DNA of 64,000 bases. Source: Fistularia commersonii (Eukaryota; Chordata; Actinopteri; Syngnathiformes; Fistulariidae). Shown here one piece after another: positions 1 through 12,200 of this stretch (position 1 is the first letter of the stretch; every line of letters begins with the position of its first letter). Below the pieces are notes generated by a model. It was not told the DNA's origin, ran no database searches, and worked only from the letters and a program-made list of their open reading frames with translations. Made by a program: the position numbers and the translations under genes. The stretch is from assembly GCA_037954325.1 (NCBI GenBank), contig JBBMNZ010000003.1, positions 5,841,965 through 5,905,964 on the forward strand, written 5' to 3'.

Positions 1-1510
1 TGAAGCCAGAGTTTGACATGGAGAAAAATGCACCTATGCACTTTCCTGCTGAGAATTATGATAGATATTGTGCTCAAGAATGAAGCCACCCATCATGCCA
101 ACAATATTAATAGATGTGTTCAGTCTAGGGCTGCGATATCACGTTGCCAGAGGCACCAATGTCAAGGCAAGATTTGTTGGGTTTGAAGAGGTTAAATTGG
201 CAAAACCCATTAAATGCTATTAAAATACTATGATATTAACATCATCAGGTACATTACTAGGATTTGGTATGAGATCACGGTTAGATTGATTTTCATTTTT
301 TTACATAAAACATGGCCAGATGGTTAAAAGCCAAACGGTAGTTGAAAGATTACCGACCAGAACAGCTAACTCTGCTTTTAAAAAGAAAGTAAAGAAAAAA
401 ATCTATACATACAAACAAGCTGTGGTTTAATGATGTGTGAGGCATAGAAAGATCATGGAAGTCGTCAGTCACTAGTTAGCATCAGAATAGCTGGTTGCTT
501 GGATATTTGTTCGAGTTTGCTGGTCAGTGTTGCCACATGATTCATATGATCATATCTGTGCCCACATTTTCACTAATGCACAAGCAATAATGCAAGTAGT
601 CCCGTAAATAGGCCTACAATGTACAGACAGAAATGCATATTCCTTTACAACAACTTTCCAGCTACCACAGCTCCCATTTCTCTAACAAGCAAAACAGCCT
701 CCCATTACTGAGAGGACATTGTCACGTTAATTTTCTTAAACATTTGTCGGCATGTCAACGTTTTTATAAGTACCTGCATATAAATTTGCTTAAGACAACT
801 GGACTATAACAGTCTGATGGTCATTCCTCTCACTGTGTTGCCACCCCTTTTGTATGATGTAGAGCTTAGCATATATTACATTTCTGACTTTGGTGTGATG
901 CTTAAATGTTTTCAATCCGACTATATTGAGGCTGTTTTCGTTTTTGTTTTTTCCCTGGTTCAATTCCATTTGCTACGCTAACTGGCTGCTAGCTGCAGTG
1001 ACATTCGCACAAACATGATAGTGGTGCGAGCCTACCCATTTCCATGTTTGACTGACTACTGAAGGTTTAAGAACACAGAAAGGAATGTCCAATAAATTAT
1101 AAAAAAAAGGAGATAAATTGGTCACTAAAAACAGCTTTCAACAAAATATCTGTTTAAGAGCTGTGAAAACAAAGGACCTATAGTTTTCTTTCTAAAAAGA
1201 CTTCTGTGTATTCATCTATATGCTTCTTAATCAGTGAACAGATCCTGTTCTCGTCTGTAACAATGATATTAACATTAATTTTGATTAATATTCATTCAGT
1301 CACAGTTTTCGATGCTATGAGAAATACTGTCAATGTAAGTAAAGAGCTGTAACATGGAAAACGTACGTTTATCTGCGTTATCGGTGCACGAAACACATGA
1401 CATGGCATAATGCTATTCTAAAAACCTTATGTTGATTACTTATTTAGAAAACCAACACATTTCATTCGATATCTGCCTTATGTTTGAGCTAAATTACTAA
1501 AGAATGAAAA
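1..1510. other. non-coding, nothing recognised
   Basis: AT-rich sequence with no long open frame, no exon-like block and no repeat family that I recognise. Confidence 0.6.
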
Positions 1511-2072
1511 TGTTAAGCAGGCGCAGCTGTTTGGATCTGGGGCTAAGAGTTTGTGTGCAGTTCCCTTCACCTCTCACATCTTACACTTCTTCACCAGACA
1601 GCCTGATAGAGCAGCAGCCCTGCAGGAGGATGGATTTCAGCTGGGGTTCAGTGCACACCTGTAGACCATCAAGCCCCGTCAGACTTAGGATAAGAGGAGC
1701 CTGCTGTCTGCCCTTCAGGGCAGTATATTTACCTACGGTTATCACCCCTACCAGTTTCCAGGAACTAATCTGGTGCCCTCCTTGCTTCTTGTAACCTACA
1801 GCGGCTACCTCCACACGGACTCATTCTCCCCAATTCCATTCCTATCTTCCTGTCGGATCTTCATCTCCACTTTAAGATCCTCTATCTCAGTTTCTTTCCC
1901 GAGTCCAGAATTCTAAGTCTCGCCTTCCTTGCAAGTTCCTGAGAGTCCCCTGATGTGACGCCAGAGGCAACCCGGATCCAGCAGAGTCATCTATTCGCTT
2001 CCCTTGTAAATAAACGCCTTAACTCCTCGGTGTTCTTGCATTCGGGCCAGGTACTTTCTAAAAATCATGACA
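1511..2072 (+). mobile_element. possible solo LTR of a Ty3/gypsy-type element
   Basis: A GC-richer block of about 560 bp begins TGTTAAGC and ends CATGACA, with an AATAAA signal at 2009-2014 about 60 bp before the end. That layout resembles a fish gypsy LTR (TG...CA ends, poly(A) signal near the 3' border). I see no matching target-site duplication and no internal gag/pol next to it, so if real it is a solo, old copy. The small open frame inside (1504-1794) matches nothing I know. Confidence 0.3.
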
Positions 2073-3636
2073 ACAGCAGCCCACTTCCCTTTCAAACAAG
2101 TAAACAAAAATGTGTGTCATAAAAAAATGCTAACCCTGCAAACAAATATGTTGCATATGGTCTAGCAGAATAAATGGAGTAAAATATCACACAGATTAGC
2201 ATTGACACAATAACTTAGTACTTTACATTCAGGACACAGGTGTGGAATGGTCTCTATGGCTGTAATTCATGCTACACTGACACTTATTGAAGGACATTGT
2301 GTGACAATGTGAGGAAATGGCCTTTTTTTCACACAAACCCACTGCAATGCAACATACGCGCCTTAGTATTTGATTACATCTCCTGTTATTCAAGTATACC
2401 AGTAGTGTTACAAAGTGAACAAGTAGAGGGACAGTATGGTGGCATAAGCTATACATATTTCAGAACCATTCTGTGTAAAAAAAAAAAAAAAAAAAGTCGT
2501 AAAAGCAGAAGACTACAAATTTGGGTTTATGGTGAGTGGCTGAACTGAGGCGATGTTCCAAAAAGCCACTTAATGTGAATATCTGATCACGTATCAGCCG
2601 TTTTCCACGACCACACCTCTGCAACTCTGTCAGGAATCCCCTCGGCTAAGTGGCAAACAACTTAGCAAAGAAGGAAAAATCAATAGCAACTAGCGTCAGT
2701 GTTCCTCTAACAAAAAGGGGGGGATTAAAATCAATACACAGTGAACGTGTCACACATGAACAAAAATCGTTCATGCAACTAAGTTTGCTGGAACTTTGCA
2801 GCAGAGAAAATGCCTGTAAAAAAGGATTATTTGACTGAGCATAGTGCAGTTTGTAGGGGCACAGCAGTGAGTTATCTTGTGGGAAACCGAAGAAGGGGTG
2901 AGTCAAATTGCCATGATCTGCAGCTCAATGCAGGATCGGCACATTTCTTGTGCGGCAGGGATAGAATCAGAGGTTGACTCATTAGGAAGAAAATAAACAC
3001 AATACAGTGTCATTAACTGGAGACAGTAATGTACCACTCAAATCTGAAGCCATAACTGTGGCGGGCATCTGCACAAAAGAGAGAGCGTGAATTGAGAATG
3101 AAAAGAATTCTGAAAAAATGAGCTAAAGTGAAATGGTAAGAATGAAATAAACTACTTTTCAGGTTACTGCTAAATTCCTCCTATTCATGCAACCACTGTG
3201 TGGAGGAAAAAGGCAAAACCTCCCTAATCAAGTTTTTGCAGTCAGTTCCCTGACATGCACATGAGCAAAAATATGCAAGAACCAAAAAAAAAAACAAAAA
3301 ACCAACAAAGCCAACAAAAAAAAATGCCTGGTTTGCTATTCTGCTTTCTTGCAGCAGGCAGCATTCTGGAGTTAGTCATTACATATAGCACTTTTTTTTA
3401 AGAGCACAAAGGGGGCCAACATGGTAGTGTATTTTGAAAATAATTGTCATGCTTCTAATTTCCATTGTCACAAGAATATTTTTTTAAGAAATATTTTCAA
3501 AAGCATGTCTCAGCACGTACTGCTGACTATCAATGTTGCGATGGGTTCGTCTAAGTGAAAACTTTCACTTACAGCTAATTTATTCTGACATCTGTTCTGA
3601 CTGATTTCTCTTATATTTCATCACATTGATCAGTAG
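2073..3636. other. non-coding, nothing recognised
   Basis: AT-rich sequence with an A tract near 2477-2495 and several A-rich runs around 3283-3322. No gene or repeat family recognised. Confidence 0.6.
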
Positions 3637-3852
3637 AGGACTTTTAATAAGAATAAGAATAAGAATAAGAATAAGAATAAGAATAAGAATAAGAATAAGA
3701 ATAAGAATAAGAATAAGAATAAGAATAAGAATAAGAATAAGAATAAGAATAAGAATAAGAATAAGAATAAGAAGAACTTTATTTATACAACAATTTCCTT
3801 CGGGATAAATGAAGTTGTTCTTATTCTTATTCTTCTTATTATTAAAAGTCCT
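3637..3852. repeat. (AATAAG)n array inside an inverted repeat, with LINE-tail sequence
   Basis: About 20 copies of a GAATAA hexamer (3647-3775) are followed by a piece of a Rex1/L2-type LINE 3' tail (about 3776-3815) and by the same hexamer in inverted form (about 3818-3840). The outer ends, AGGACTTTTAATAA at 3637-3650 and TTATTAAAAGTCCT at 3839-3852, are a perfect 14-bp inverted repeat. The same hexamer-plus-tail combination recurs at 31698-31905, which ties the array to LINE 3' ends. Confidence 0.75.
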
Positions 3853-3889
3853 GTAGTGATCCTCAATACTTAGGAGAACAATAACACTT

Positions 3890-4062
3890 TATCCATCCAT
3901 GCCGCTTATCCTGCAGTCAGGGTCCTGGAAATCTATCCCAGCTGTCGTTGGGCGACAGTCTGGACTGGTTGCCAGTCAATTGCAGGGTCACATTTACAAT
4001 TTAGGGAATTTTCCCAATTTTTTTCCTGCAGTGTGTTTTTAGACTGTAGGAGGAAACACTAA
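3890..4062 (-). mobile_element. DANA/mermaid-like SINE fragment, 3' part
   Basis: Contains the hallmarks of the widespread fish repeat in reverse orientation: CCGCTTATCCTG, then TATCCCAGCTGTCGTTGGGC, then a truncated middle part. No tRNA-like head is present, so the copy is truncated. Confidence 0.55.
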
Positions 4063-6071
4063 AACTTTACAAATAATGTCTTTCAGCATCATTCTGTATA
4101 GATTGTTTTGTCTAAACCGAAATACAGCATGCCTATCTATGGATGTTTCGTCTGATGGTACGACCTCTTTCGCACACTGAAATACTTAGAAGCCCAAATT
4201 TTGATTTTCATTTTAAGCTCTAATTTTTTGTCTCTGACCCGGATAAGGATCAGTCTATTGTCTAGAGGTGCATATAATGCTTTAGATAACATTCAAACAT
4301 AGATCAGTGTCTTATAAAAATTATACTTGTGCCACTTCCCTCCCTACAACAGTAACTAACTTAAGATTCTGGAAGTATAACCAAAAACACTTAACCTTCA
4401 TTCAACATCATTCTTGAAAAGGTCTATTCTCCCCTGAAAGGCTCAATGCATTGATTATTTTTTACAAGTGGTTGTACAATGCACAACCAATATCATCCAG
4501 CCTGACGTCTACCTGCCCATTGATCTCTTGGTTGAGGTCAATAAACAACCCAATAATAGGGAGTTTCCCCAAAAAGTTAAAATTGTAAATACAGGAATTT
4601 GATTATGCACCTATAACTTTCATGGGAATAAAGTGAAAAACTATCTTGCCAACAGAAATATTTAAATCAAGGATAAAATTCTACTCAGCATCCATGCAGA
4701 ATGTTCAATAAGATATTTGCATGACAGTGTTTGGGCATCAATTTTTTTTACGATCTAGTGGACATTTTAAACTATCTTAATTACAGCCTGTAGGGAGCAG
4801 TGCAGAGGCATTTGTTTATTGTGATTCTGGGGAAAAAAAACACCCAAAATAATCATGATTCACTGCTGGAGGATCTATCAACCATTTATGGATGTTGTGA
4901 TCTCTTCACTCCATTTTTGCCATTAAGCGGCATCATTTTCCTTTTAGGGCAATTTCTCTTTGCCAGCATCATATTCTATTTAACCCCCACTTTGGACATA
5001 TTTGTGATTTGATGATAACCTCCCCAAATCCCCTTCTACTGGTTGTCTGAGAAACATTTTGCAGAAAGTTGAGTGTGCAGAGGAAGGCTGTTTTTCACAT
5101 GAATTTCCTGAAGAGACAATTTGTGACATAATAAGTGATTAAAAGTCAGAAGTGGTCCAGTTTGCCACCTACGTGTGTGTGTAACGCGGCAACTGCCATC
5201 AGTGCAGAAACGAAACAATGTTTCCAGTAGCTAAAAGAAGTTGCATATGTATTAATTCTGTATCAGCGACGTCAAATAAAAAATATATAACTCAACGAAG
5301 TCTTGGACGAATCACATCACAAGACGAGGACGTGGAACGTGTCTGACACGATCCACGGGGATTCACTGTCTGCTCGTTTTCGGATTCGTCAAAATTTTGA
5401 TTCTTGAGGGAAATGATGGGTGGGGTAAAAAGCTCCTGGACCGGCAGTCGAGACAGTGGACCCAAAAGAAAGGAATGCCATGTCAAGTGAATGTCATGTT
5501 GCTTTGGGCAACACCATTTTGTAAAATAAAGACTGCTCTTCCTGAAACTGAATCTACAGTACAAAGTGCGGATCATAACACCACACTGCAGCATTGCCTC
5601 GTGACTAATCCGGGTCGCTTTTGCGACAATGCGGCAAGCCAGTGATGTGTACGCCCCTATGGAGGCGCGATGGTACATGCTGTGCACTGAAAAATGAAGG
5701 TGCAGCAATGCATCGCTGGCACAGCAGCCCTTCTGCTCAAGCTGCTAGCTGTATGTGGGCTTCTCTCTCGATCTCCAGTGTGACTGGGTTGTCCGCTGTG
5801 GGTGCCCTCAAATAAAGCTAAATAAATAAAGACGCGCGTTTTCTTCAAACTGGCCAGATTTCCAGCCAGATGCTCCCAGCAGCGAAACGCAGCAGTCTCC
5901 ATGGTGATGGTAGTCATTTCTTTTACTCTCTTGTCATTTAAAAAAAAAAAAAAAAAAGCAAAACTGCTGACGCGATTCCGTATTTTCATTCCAACGTCTG
6001 TTAACCAATAAACACAATCCAATTACGTAATCAGTATTTTCTCCTACATCGGCTGGCCGGACGCTGCCTGC
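4063..6071. other. region downstream of tbcel, no gene recognised
   Basis: This stretch lies 3' of the tbcel stop codon. 5290-6070 is GC-richer than its surroundings and may be 3' UTR. The nearest AATAAA I can find in the tbcel direction is about 1.25 kb beyond the stop (TTTATT on the plus strand at 4815-4820). The mRNA end is therefore unresolved. The open frames here match nothing known to me. Confidence 0.4.
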
Positions 6072-6278
6072 TCACTTGGTCTTGGGCACAACTAGTATCT
6101 CGTCACCGTCTTGGATGCTGTAGGAGTGCAGCGCCCTGGTGTTGTACTTCATCTCCTCGGGTCCGAAAGCACTGTTCTTGTCGATGTAATAGAGCCTCAT
6201 GCTATTGGTGGACAACTGGACCACCGTGGTGAGCTGTTTCTTTAGCTCCGCCACCGTCTGGTCCAGGCGGATGTTTAA
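6072..6278 (-). other. tbcel: tbcel terminal coding exon (ubiquitin-like domain)
   Basis: Residues 362-429. It starts LNIRLDQTVAELKKQL after a TGTGTTTCAG acceptor and ends IQDGDEILVVPKTK followed by TGA at 6074-6072. This is the ubiquitin-like C terminus of TBCEL; the family uses such a domain to engage the proteasome route (known for the family, not shown by this sequence). Confidence 0.95.
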
Positions 6279-9200
6279 CTGAAACACAGGCATAAAAAAG
6301 GTTCTTCAGTATTTAATGATATGTTGGCAGATTGGTTTAACTGGTAATATGCGGTTTCAAAGCACTCTACACTCTATAGCATTCATCCATTCACACACCG
6401 GTGGTGGCAGAGCTGTCGTGCACGGTGCTAGCCAGGACATCGGGGGAAACGAGGCCGTTCGGTGCCAAAGGACACTTTGATTTGTAGAAAGGAGGAGCTG
6501 GAAATTCAACCGCTTACTTTCTGTTTGAGGTAACATCCGCTCTACCAACTGCAAAGTTTAGGTACATGAACATCCTTTAGATAGCGACTTTAATTGGTTG
6601 TTTGTTTTGACATCACATTGCGGAGATCCAATATCAATCATTTGGTTTAGATGCAGCTGACAGCTGTGATTGATAGTTTTTATTCAGGATGTATCGATTA
6701 GTAAATAATCCCTTGCGGCCAACTACTAACATTCGCTCAATACTCCATGCATATTTGAAACATTAAGAAAAAAAAATATTATCACTCATGGCAAAATACA
6801 ACTGAAACAACTAATGATGGGTAATTTGGGGCTGAGCGCAACTGACCTGCTCCACCTTTTCCTCACAGTGAACTTCCACCTGGGCACGGCAGCGTGGTCG
6901 CAGGTCAATTTCCGCGAGAGGTTCCAGCTTCCCGTACTTGTTCACCAGGCAGTGGTATCTTGGAAAGGACAACTTGTTTCAGAGCATTGCTATTTGCAAC
7001 CTGTGTGTCCCGATAGAAACGGACATACCTGTAGGGAAGCTCCTCCTCTGGATAGTCTAAGTAGTAACGGATGAAGAACCTCTCAGCGTCTTCTCGCTCG
7101 CTATCAGTCACCATGCTGCCATTTAACAGTGATATTGCAGGGAGTCTGAGGGAAAACAAACTATGTGAGTTTCCGTGCTGCTCCTCCAGAGGACAGAGTA
7201 TTGCATCTGATTTAGCGACAGTGTCACTTGATAATGATTTTTTTTGTTATCCAGCTTAGTTTATCTTTTTTCTACTTCATTTAATTAGAAATTGCACTGA
7301 CACCTTTTTCCAACCCTATGACAAGGTGACTTTCTTTTTCTTTTACAGATACATTATTCTCAAATCTTATTCAGATTATTGATTGAGGATTATTTTGTTC
7401 TTAAAAACGCACACTGAGTGATCATTTCTCAATGACTATTTTTGATAATTCATATGTTTAGTCCGGTTTTTAAAGTAATTTTCCTACTAATCTTGCAGTA
7501 TTTCCTCCATTTTTTTAATCAATGGTCCAACTGCTCTCAATACTCACTGTGCTATCATGAGGCTGCGTCGCTCTGCATTGGTGTATGTCTGCAGCAGCGG
7601 GATACCCTGCAGTCGTACCTCCTCCAGCTTTGGGAAGAAATTGAGCTTTTCAATGTCCTCCCATCGATTCAGACCTAAGAAAAACATGAACCACTTGTAC
7701 AGTCAGGCCGGGGTAACTGCGCAAACGGCTTTGAATGAAGTGTCGATCAGTCTGAGCCACGCATCCACACTTTATGGAATGAGATGTCTTATTTATCCCC
7801 GGTAGTTATCTAGACGAGTCACTATCTTCACCCCACACAAAGCAAAGCTCCTATCAGGGCCATGCAGTTGTCTTTTTCTCACCCTGTTTAAATGCCATCA
7901 TTTAGACAGCAAACATATTTGCGGTTGCCATATGACATCCTCTACTGCTATTCATTTCTGACAGTGAGTGAAAATAAAAATCACTGGAGGTCTGTAGATA
8001 AAGAATAAAACACTGAGACAATGAGACTTTATCTAAGTCATAATTATGATTCATTCAGTTGTAGCAAGGGGATTTTTTTCCTATTTTCAATACAGATTCC
8101 ATTTTTATTTTAAGTCTGAGCTAAATATCATTCATCGAAATGTGAGACCTTAAACCGCAGACAGGCTTGATCTGATCAACTTTGAGCGTGAGGCTTTTAT
8201 TGAATACCGTCCAAGATTCCATGGTCAATTTATTGATATATGGATGTTTACTGTCAGTGGACATAAAATTAAACCCACTCCAGTATGGGCTGCAGCTTTT
8301 GCAGTGTAGGATGCAGAGTTATAAAGCATTGCTGTTGCTAGATATGAACCTGCATGCAAACTCATAGATTGGATTTGTGGGTTTCAGGACAGGAAACGGC
8401 CAGGAAGCATCAGCGTTCTACTGCAGAACATTTCTGCTCCTGCAGGTGGCACGGTTGTGCATACTTGCGGAGCTGCTGAGGGCTAAGCTCAGGGACCCGG
8501 CATGCATTCAGTAATTTCTGCTCACCAATGTGCTCTGGATGGCTGGCAGAAATCACCAGCAACAGCAATGGTACATTTTAATTGAGTCAAATTGATTTTT
8601 GCGTTTTTTCTTGGCGAGGCAGCTACCGTTATAAGCGCAAGAGGTGATTGTTTCAATGCCCAAGGGATGCAGGGCGCTAGAACCTCCTAACTAGAAATGT
8701 ATAGATCACCGGGAACAAAAAATGAAAAGAAAGAGGCCGTTCAAATTTGAACAAGGGAAAGCGAAGCCATTCAGCAGGTTGGTTTTTCGTCCTTTCTCCT
8801 ACCGAACGAAAATAGTCTCTCCATTGATCCTCCAAAAATAGAAACGATTCCAGAGATAAAAAGCTGATACAGGGAACAACGTATTGTAAAAGTCTACAAA
8901 TACCACAAATCATCCAGGAAGCAAGGAAAATGTTACCCGGCACTTAATTTTTTATCAGCGGCTATGAGCTCATCGAGAACCTATGTCTTGAGCTTACAAT
9001 TAATTTAGACAGAAATAAACTTTTCCCGATTCAAACGGAACACTCTAATAGCCTTCGTCAAAATCCTCTCACCTGAGTTGTGCAGGTTGATGCTGCGTAG
9101 GTTCGGGAAGAGCCGTGGAAGAATGTCCTTGCTGTCCTGAATAGAGCCCAAGTTGTTGTTGGCCATGACCAGCGTGTCCAGGCTGGGGAACATGGAGCCA

Positions 9201-12200
9201 AACTTGCGGACTTCGGCCCAGTCTTGGAGGCTGTTGTCGGTGATGTGAAGCAGGCGCAGGCTGGGGCAGGCCACGCTGGAGGCACTCACACCACTGTACG
9301 CGTTAAGGCACAGGAACAACTCCTCCAACCTGCAGCGTGGAGAAACGCACCACTTTGACAGAGAGAAATCACCCGACGAAGGCCCTTCTGAGGAGGATTT
9401 GAGGAGTTTTTTTTCCACTGAAGTGAAACAAATCTTATGTAAAATCCACCAGCTGTTAAGCGCATTTTCTATTTGCGCATAAATCAAGTGTGACTGGAGA
9501 TGACAGAAAGCTGGAACAACATAAAAAAAGCAAAGAAAGTACAAGTTTTACACTTGTATTTTTTGAGGGACCATACATAAACATGAGCAAAGGTGGGCAT
9601 AGAGTTTGTTCCTTTTCTTTCGGCTACTCCCTTGAGGAGTCGCCACCGCTAATCAACATCTAACCCCATTCTCTGTATCCTATTTTCTAACACCAAGTCA
9701 TTTCACGTCCTCTGTCAAGACATCCATAACTCTTTTCTTTGGTCTTCCTCTCGTCCACCTGCTCAGCAGTTCCAACCTCAGCATCCACTCCAGACTTCCT
9801 CTTACGGTACCATAGCTCCCCTTGCGGCATCCTGTCGTATGCTTGTTCTAGGTATATAAATGTACAATGCAGCTCTCTTGGACCTTCTTTGTACTTCTCT
9901 GTTAGCATTCTCAAAGCAAACGCTGCATCTGTAGTACTCTTTCTAGTCATTAACCCATACTGTTGCTCACAAATGCTGACTATGCTCTCAGTCTGGTTTC
10001 CACTACTCTTTCCCATCCCTTCATAGTATGGCTCATCAAATTCATTCCTCTATAGTTACCACAATTGTATAGCATAGAGTGTATAGCATAGAGCGGATCA
10101 TGAAATAAGCTGTAAATCAGAGTTTGTGCTTTAAATAAAACTATTCTGGCAAAGGCGTTGGTCGTACTCTGGTGTCTCGCGGGTGAGCAGCAGCACAGTG
10201 TCCCAAGACACTTGGGTGTTGTTGAGGACGAGGCGATGGACCCGGGAAAAGGTTTCAGCACAGCGAGGCTCGAGGGTCTTCCCCGCCAGCGGGTTGGAGC
10301 TCAAGTTGAGAAATTCCAGGTTGGGGATGTTGGACACGATCTTACTGATCTGAAAATAAAAAAAAAAAAATAACATCATGCGGCTCAGAAGGATTTTGTG
10401 GCCCCGACAATGACAACACAGGACAAAACAGGAAGTCCATCATATAATTTGATGGCCTCCGAATGGTCACAATTACAACCAGAGCACGTTCTGGCGACAC
10501 ATTAAGGAAATCATACGGCAAAGCCGGACACAGCACCTCGTTCCAGTCCTCCAACTTGTTGTGGGACAAGTCCAGCTCCATGACATGAGCACAGAAGGCA
10601 GCAATTTCGGACTGGTCACCCGCCCGGCTGATTCCGCAGCCGTTCAGGACCAACACGCTGGGCAAGTTCAGGCGGTCTGAGGGGAAGACAGCAGCAGCGG
10701 GTTTAAGTGGCAGAGGGGGCAGGATTTGTGAAGATGAATGAGAAAAAGAAGGGCAGCGGAGAAGAAAAATAGGAAGGTCTCCGAGATGTTTTGTTTTATC
10801 ACATGCAAACAGACGATGCACCCTTGGAGTAGCTGCAGGGGAAGTTTTCTCCTGGGCCTCATCCAAGGGGGATCCCAATCCCTTGATTGATGGAGAATTT
10901 GGAGCAAATGCTACTTTTAATTGCTTTACATACGTGATGCTGGCTGTCGAGTACATTTGGGGGGATTTTTCTGAGGATGAAACAACATGCAATTGTTATT
11001 TCCCTGTCTTCATTCACAAGGGGCAATCTTTGAGACACACACTATTACTTATTTATATTGCTTTTTAAATTGTAGGAAGCTCCATGACAAAAAAAAAAAA
11101 ACAGCCAGCCAGTGAACTCCAGATGGCCTCTACTTGAACCCAGATCTTTATATTCCCTCCAATCTGGCTGCCAAATTCATCTACCAATAAAATTCTGTGT
11201 GTCTCAATCACTAAATGAATAACTGTAATCTCGATTACAATGCCTCCGCTTTTTTACGTCTCATCCATGGATTTCCTATCTTTGATAAATGTACCTCTAT
11301 AGCAATCTTTCATTCATTCATTTCATTATCTATACTGTTTATCCCAACTTTGGTGCAATGGGGGGCGGGGCCTAATCCAGCTGTCATTGGGTGGGTGGCA
11401 GCGAACACGGCGCTACATGTAGAGACATACAACCATTCGTCTATAGCTTTTTTTGAAATAAATAACATTTTTCTTTGTTTTCACTAAGAGTGGGGTGTGT
11501 ACGCCTTTCCGCACCCCCAGAATAAGGCACAACACTTAAGGCAGCATATGACACACTGTCTGTTCTTCACTTGAAAGTTGGAGGAGGAGATGATTTTCTT
11601 TGTCAACAAAAAAAAAAAAACTTAGGCTATTATTTTAGAAAGGTGACAAATATGTCAGATTCATGATGCTGCATCACTTTGTCTTTGTTTAAATTCTTTT
11701 GAAAAGGGAGAATCCTAAAGAATTGCTACGATATACAGCTTCTAATTTGACTTTATTACATTTAAGGAGTCCCCCTTCCCATTGCACTTCGTCCGTTGCA
11801 AAGTCATCTCGTGCGTCGGCATTGTGATGGCATGAGGGTTGTGACAGAAAATAACAATCATTATTTGGTAGTGGATCATTGATTCGTGTCCCCCGAGGGA
11901 CCAAGCGTGGCAGCGGTCAGTGTGTCTGCGGGTGTGAGAAAGAGCAGAGCGGCCTGAAATAACATTTTAACCATTTATAGAGTTAAAGGGGGGAAAAAAA
12001 GAACAGGAAATCAATATGTGGCGGCAAACATAACTCTTGTGGTGCGCCGCTAGGAATAAATCAGTTTATAGGAAATGCTGTGTGAGACCCCTGTTGCAGA
12101 CACAATTTTGGACTACACGGAAAACAGCTTGGACAACTTCTTGTGACATTTTCAGAATCATAGCCACTTCTATAGCTGTCACCGAAATACACAGCACTTT

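Noticed and set aside
3626..3808. Open frame coding an Arg-Ile repeat
   Set aside because: It is only the translation of the (GAATAA)n microsatellite; the same applies to the frames at 31678-31938.
3637..3852. CRISPR-like regular repeats
   Set aside because: The period is 6 bp with no spacers; this is a eukaryotic microsatellite.
10342..10992. 216-codon minus-strand frame
   Set aside because: Only 10676-10537 is real tbcel exon 2; the rest is read-through into both introns.
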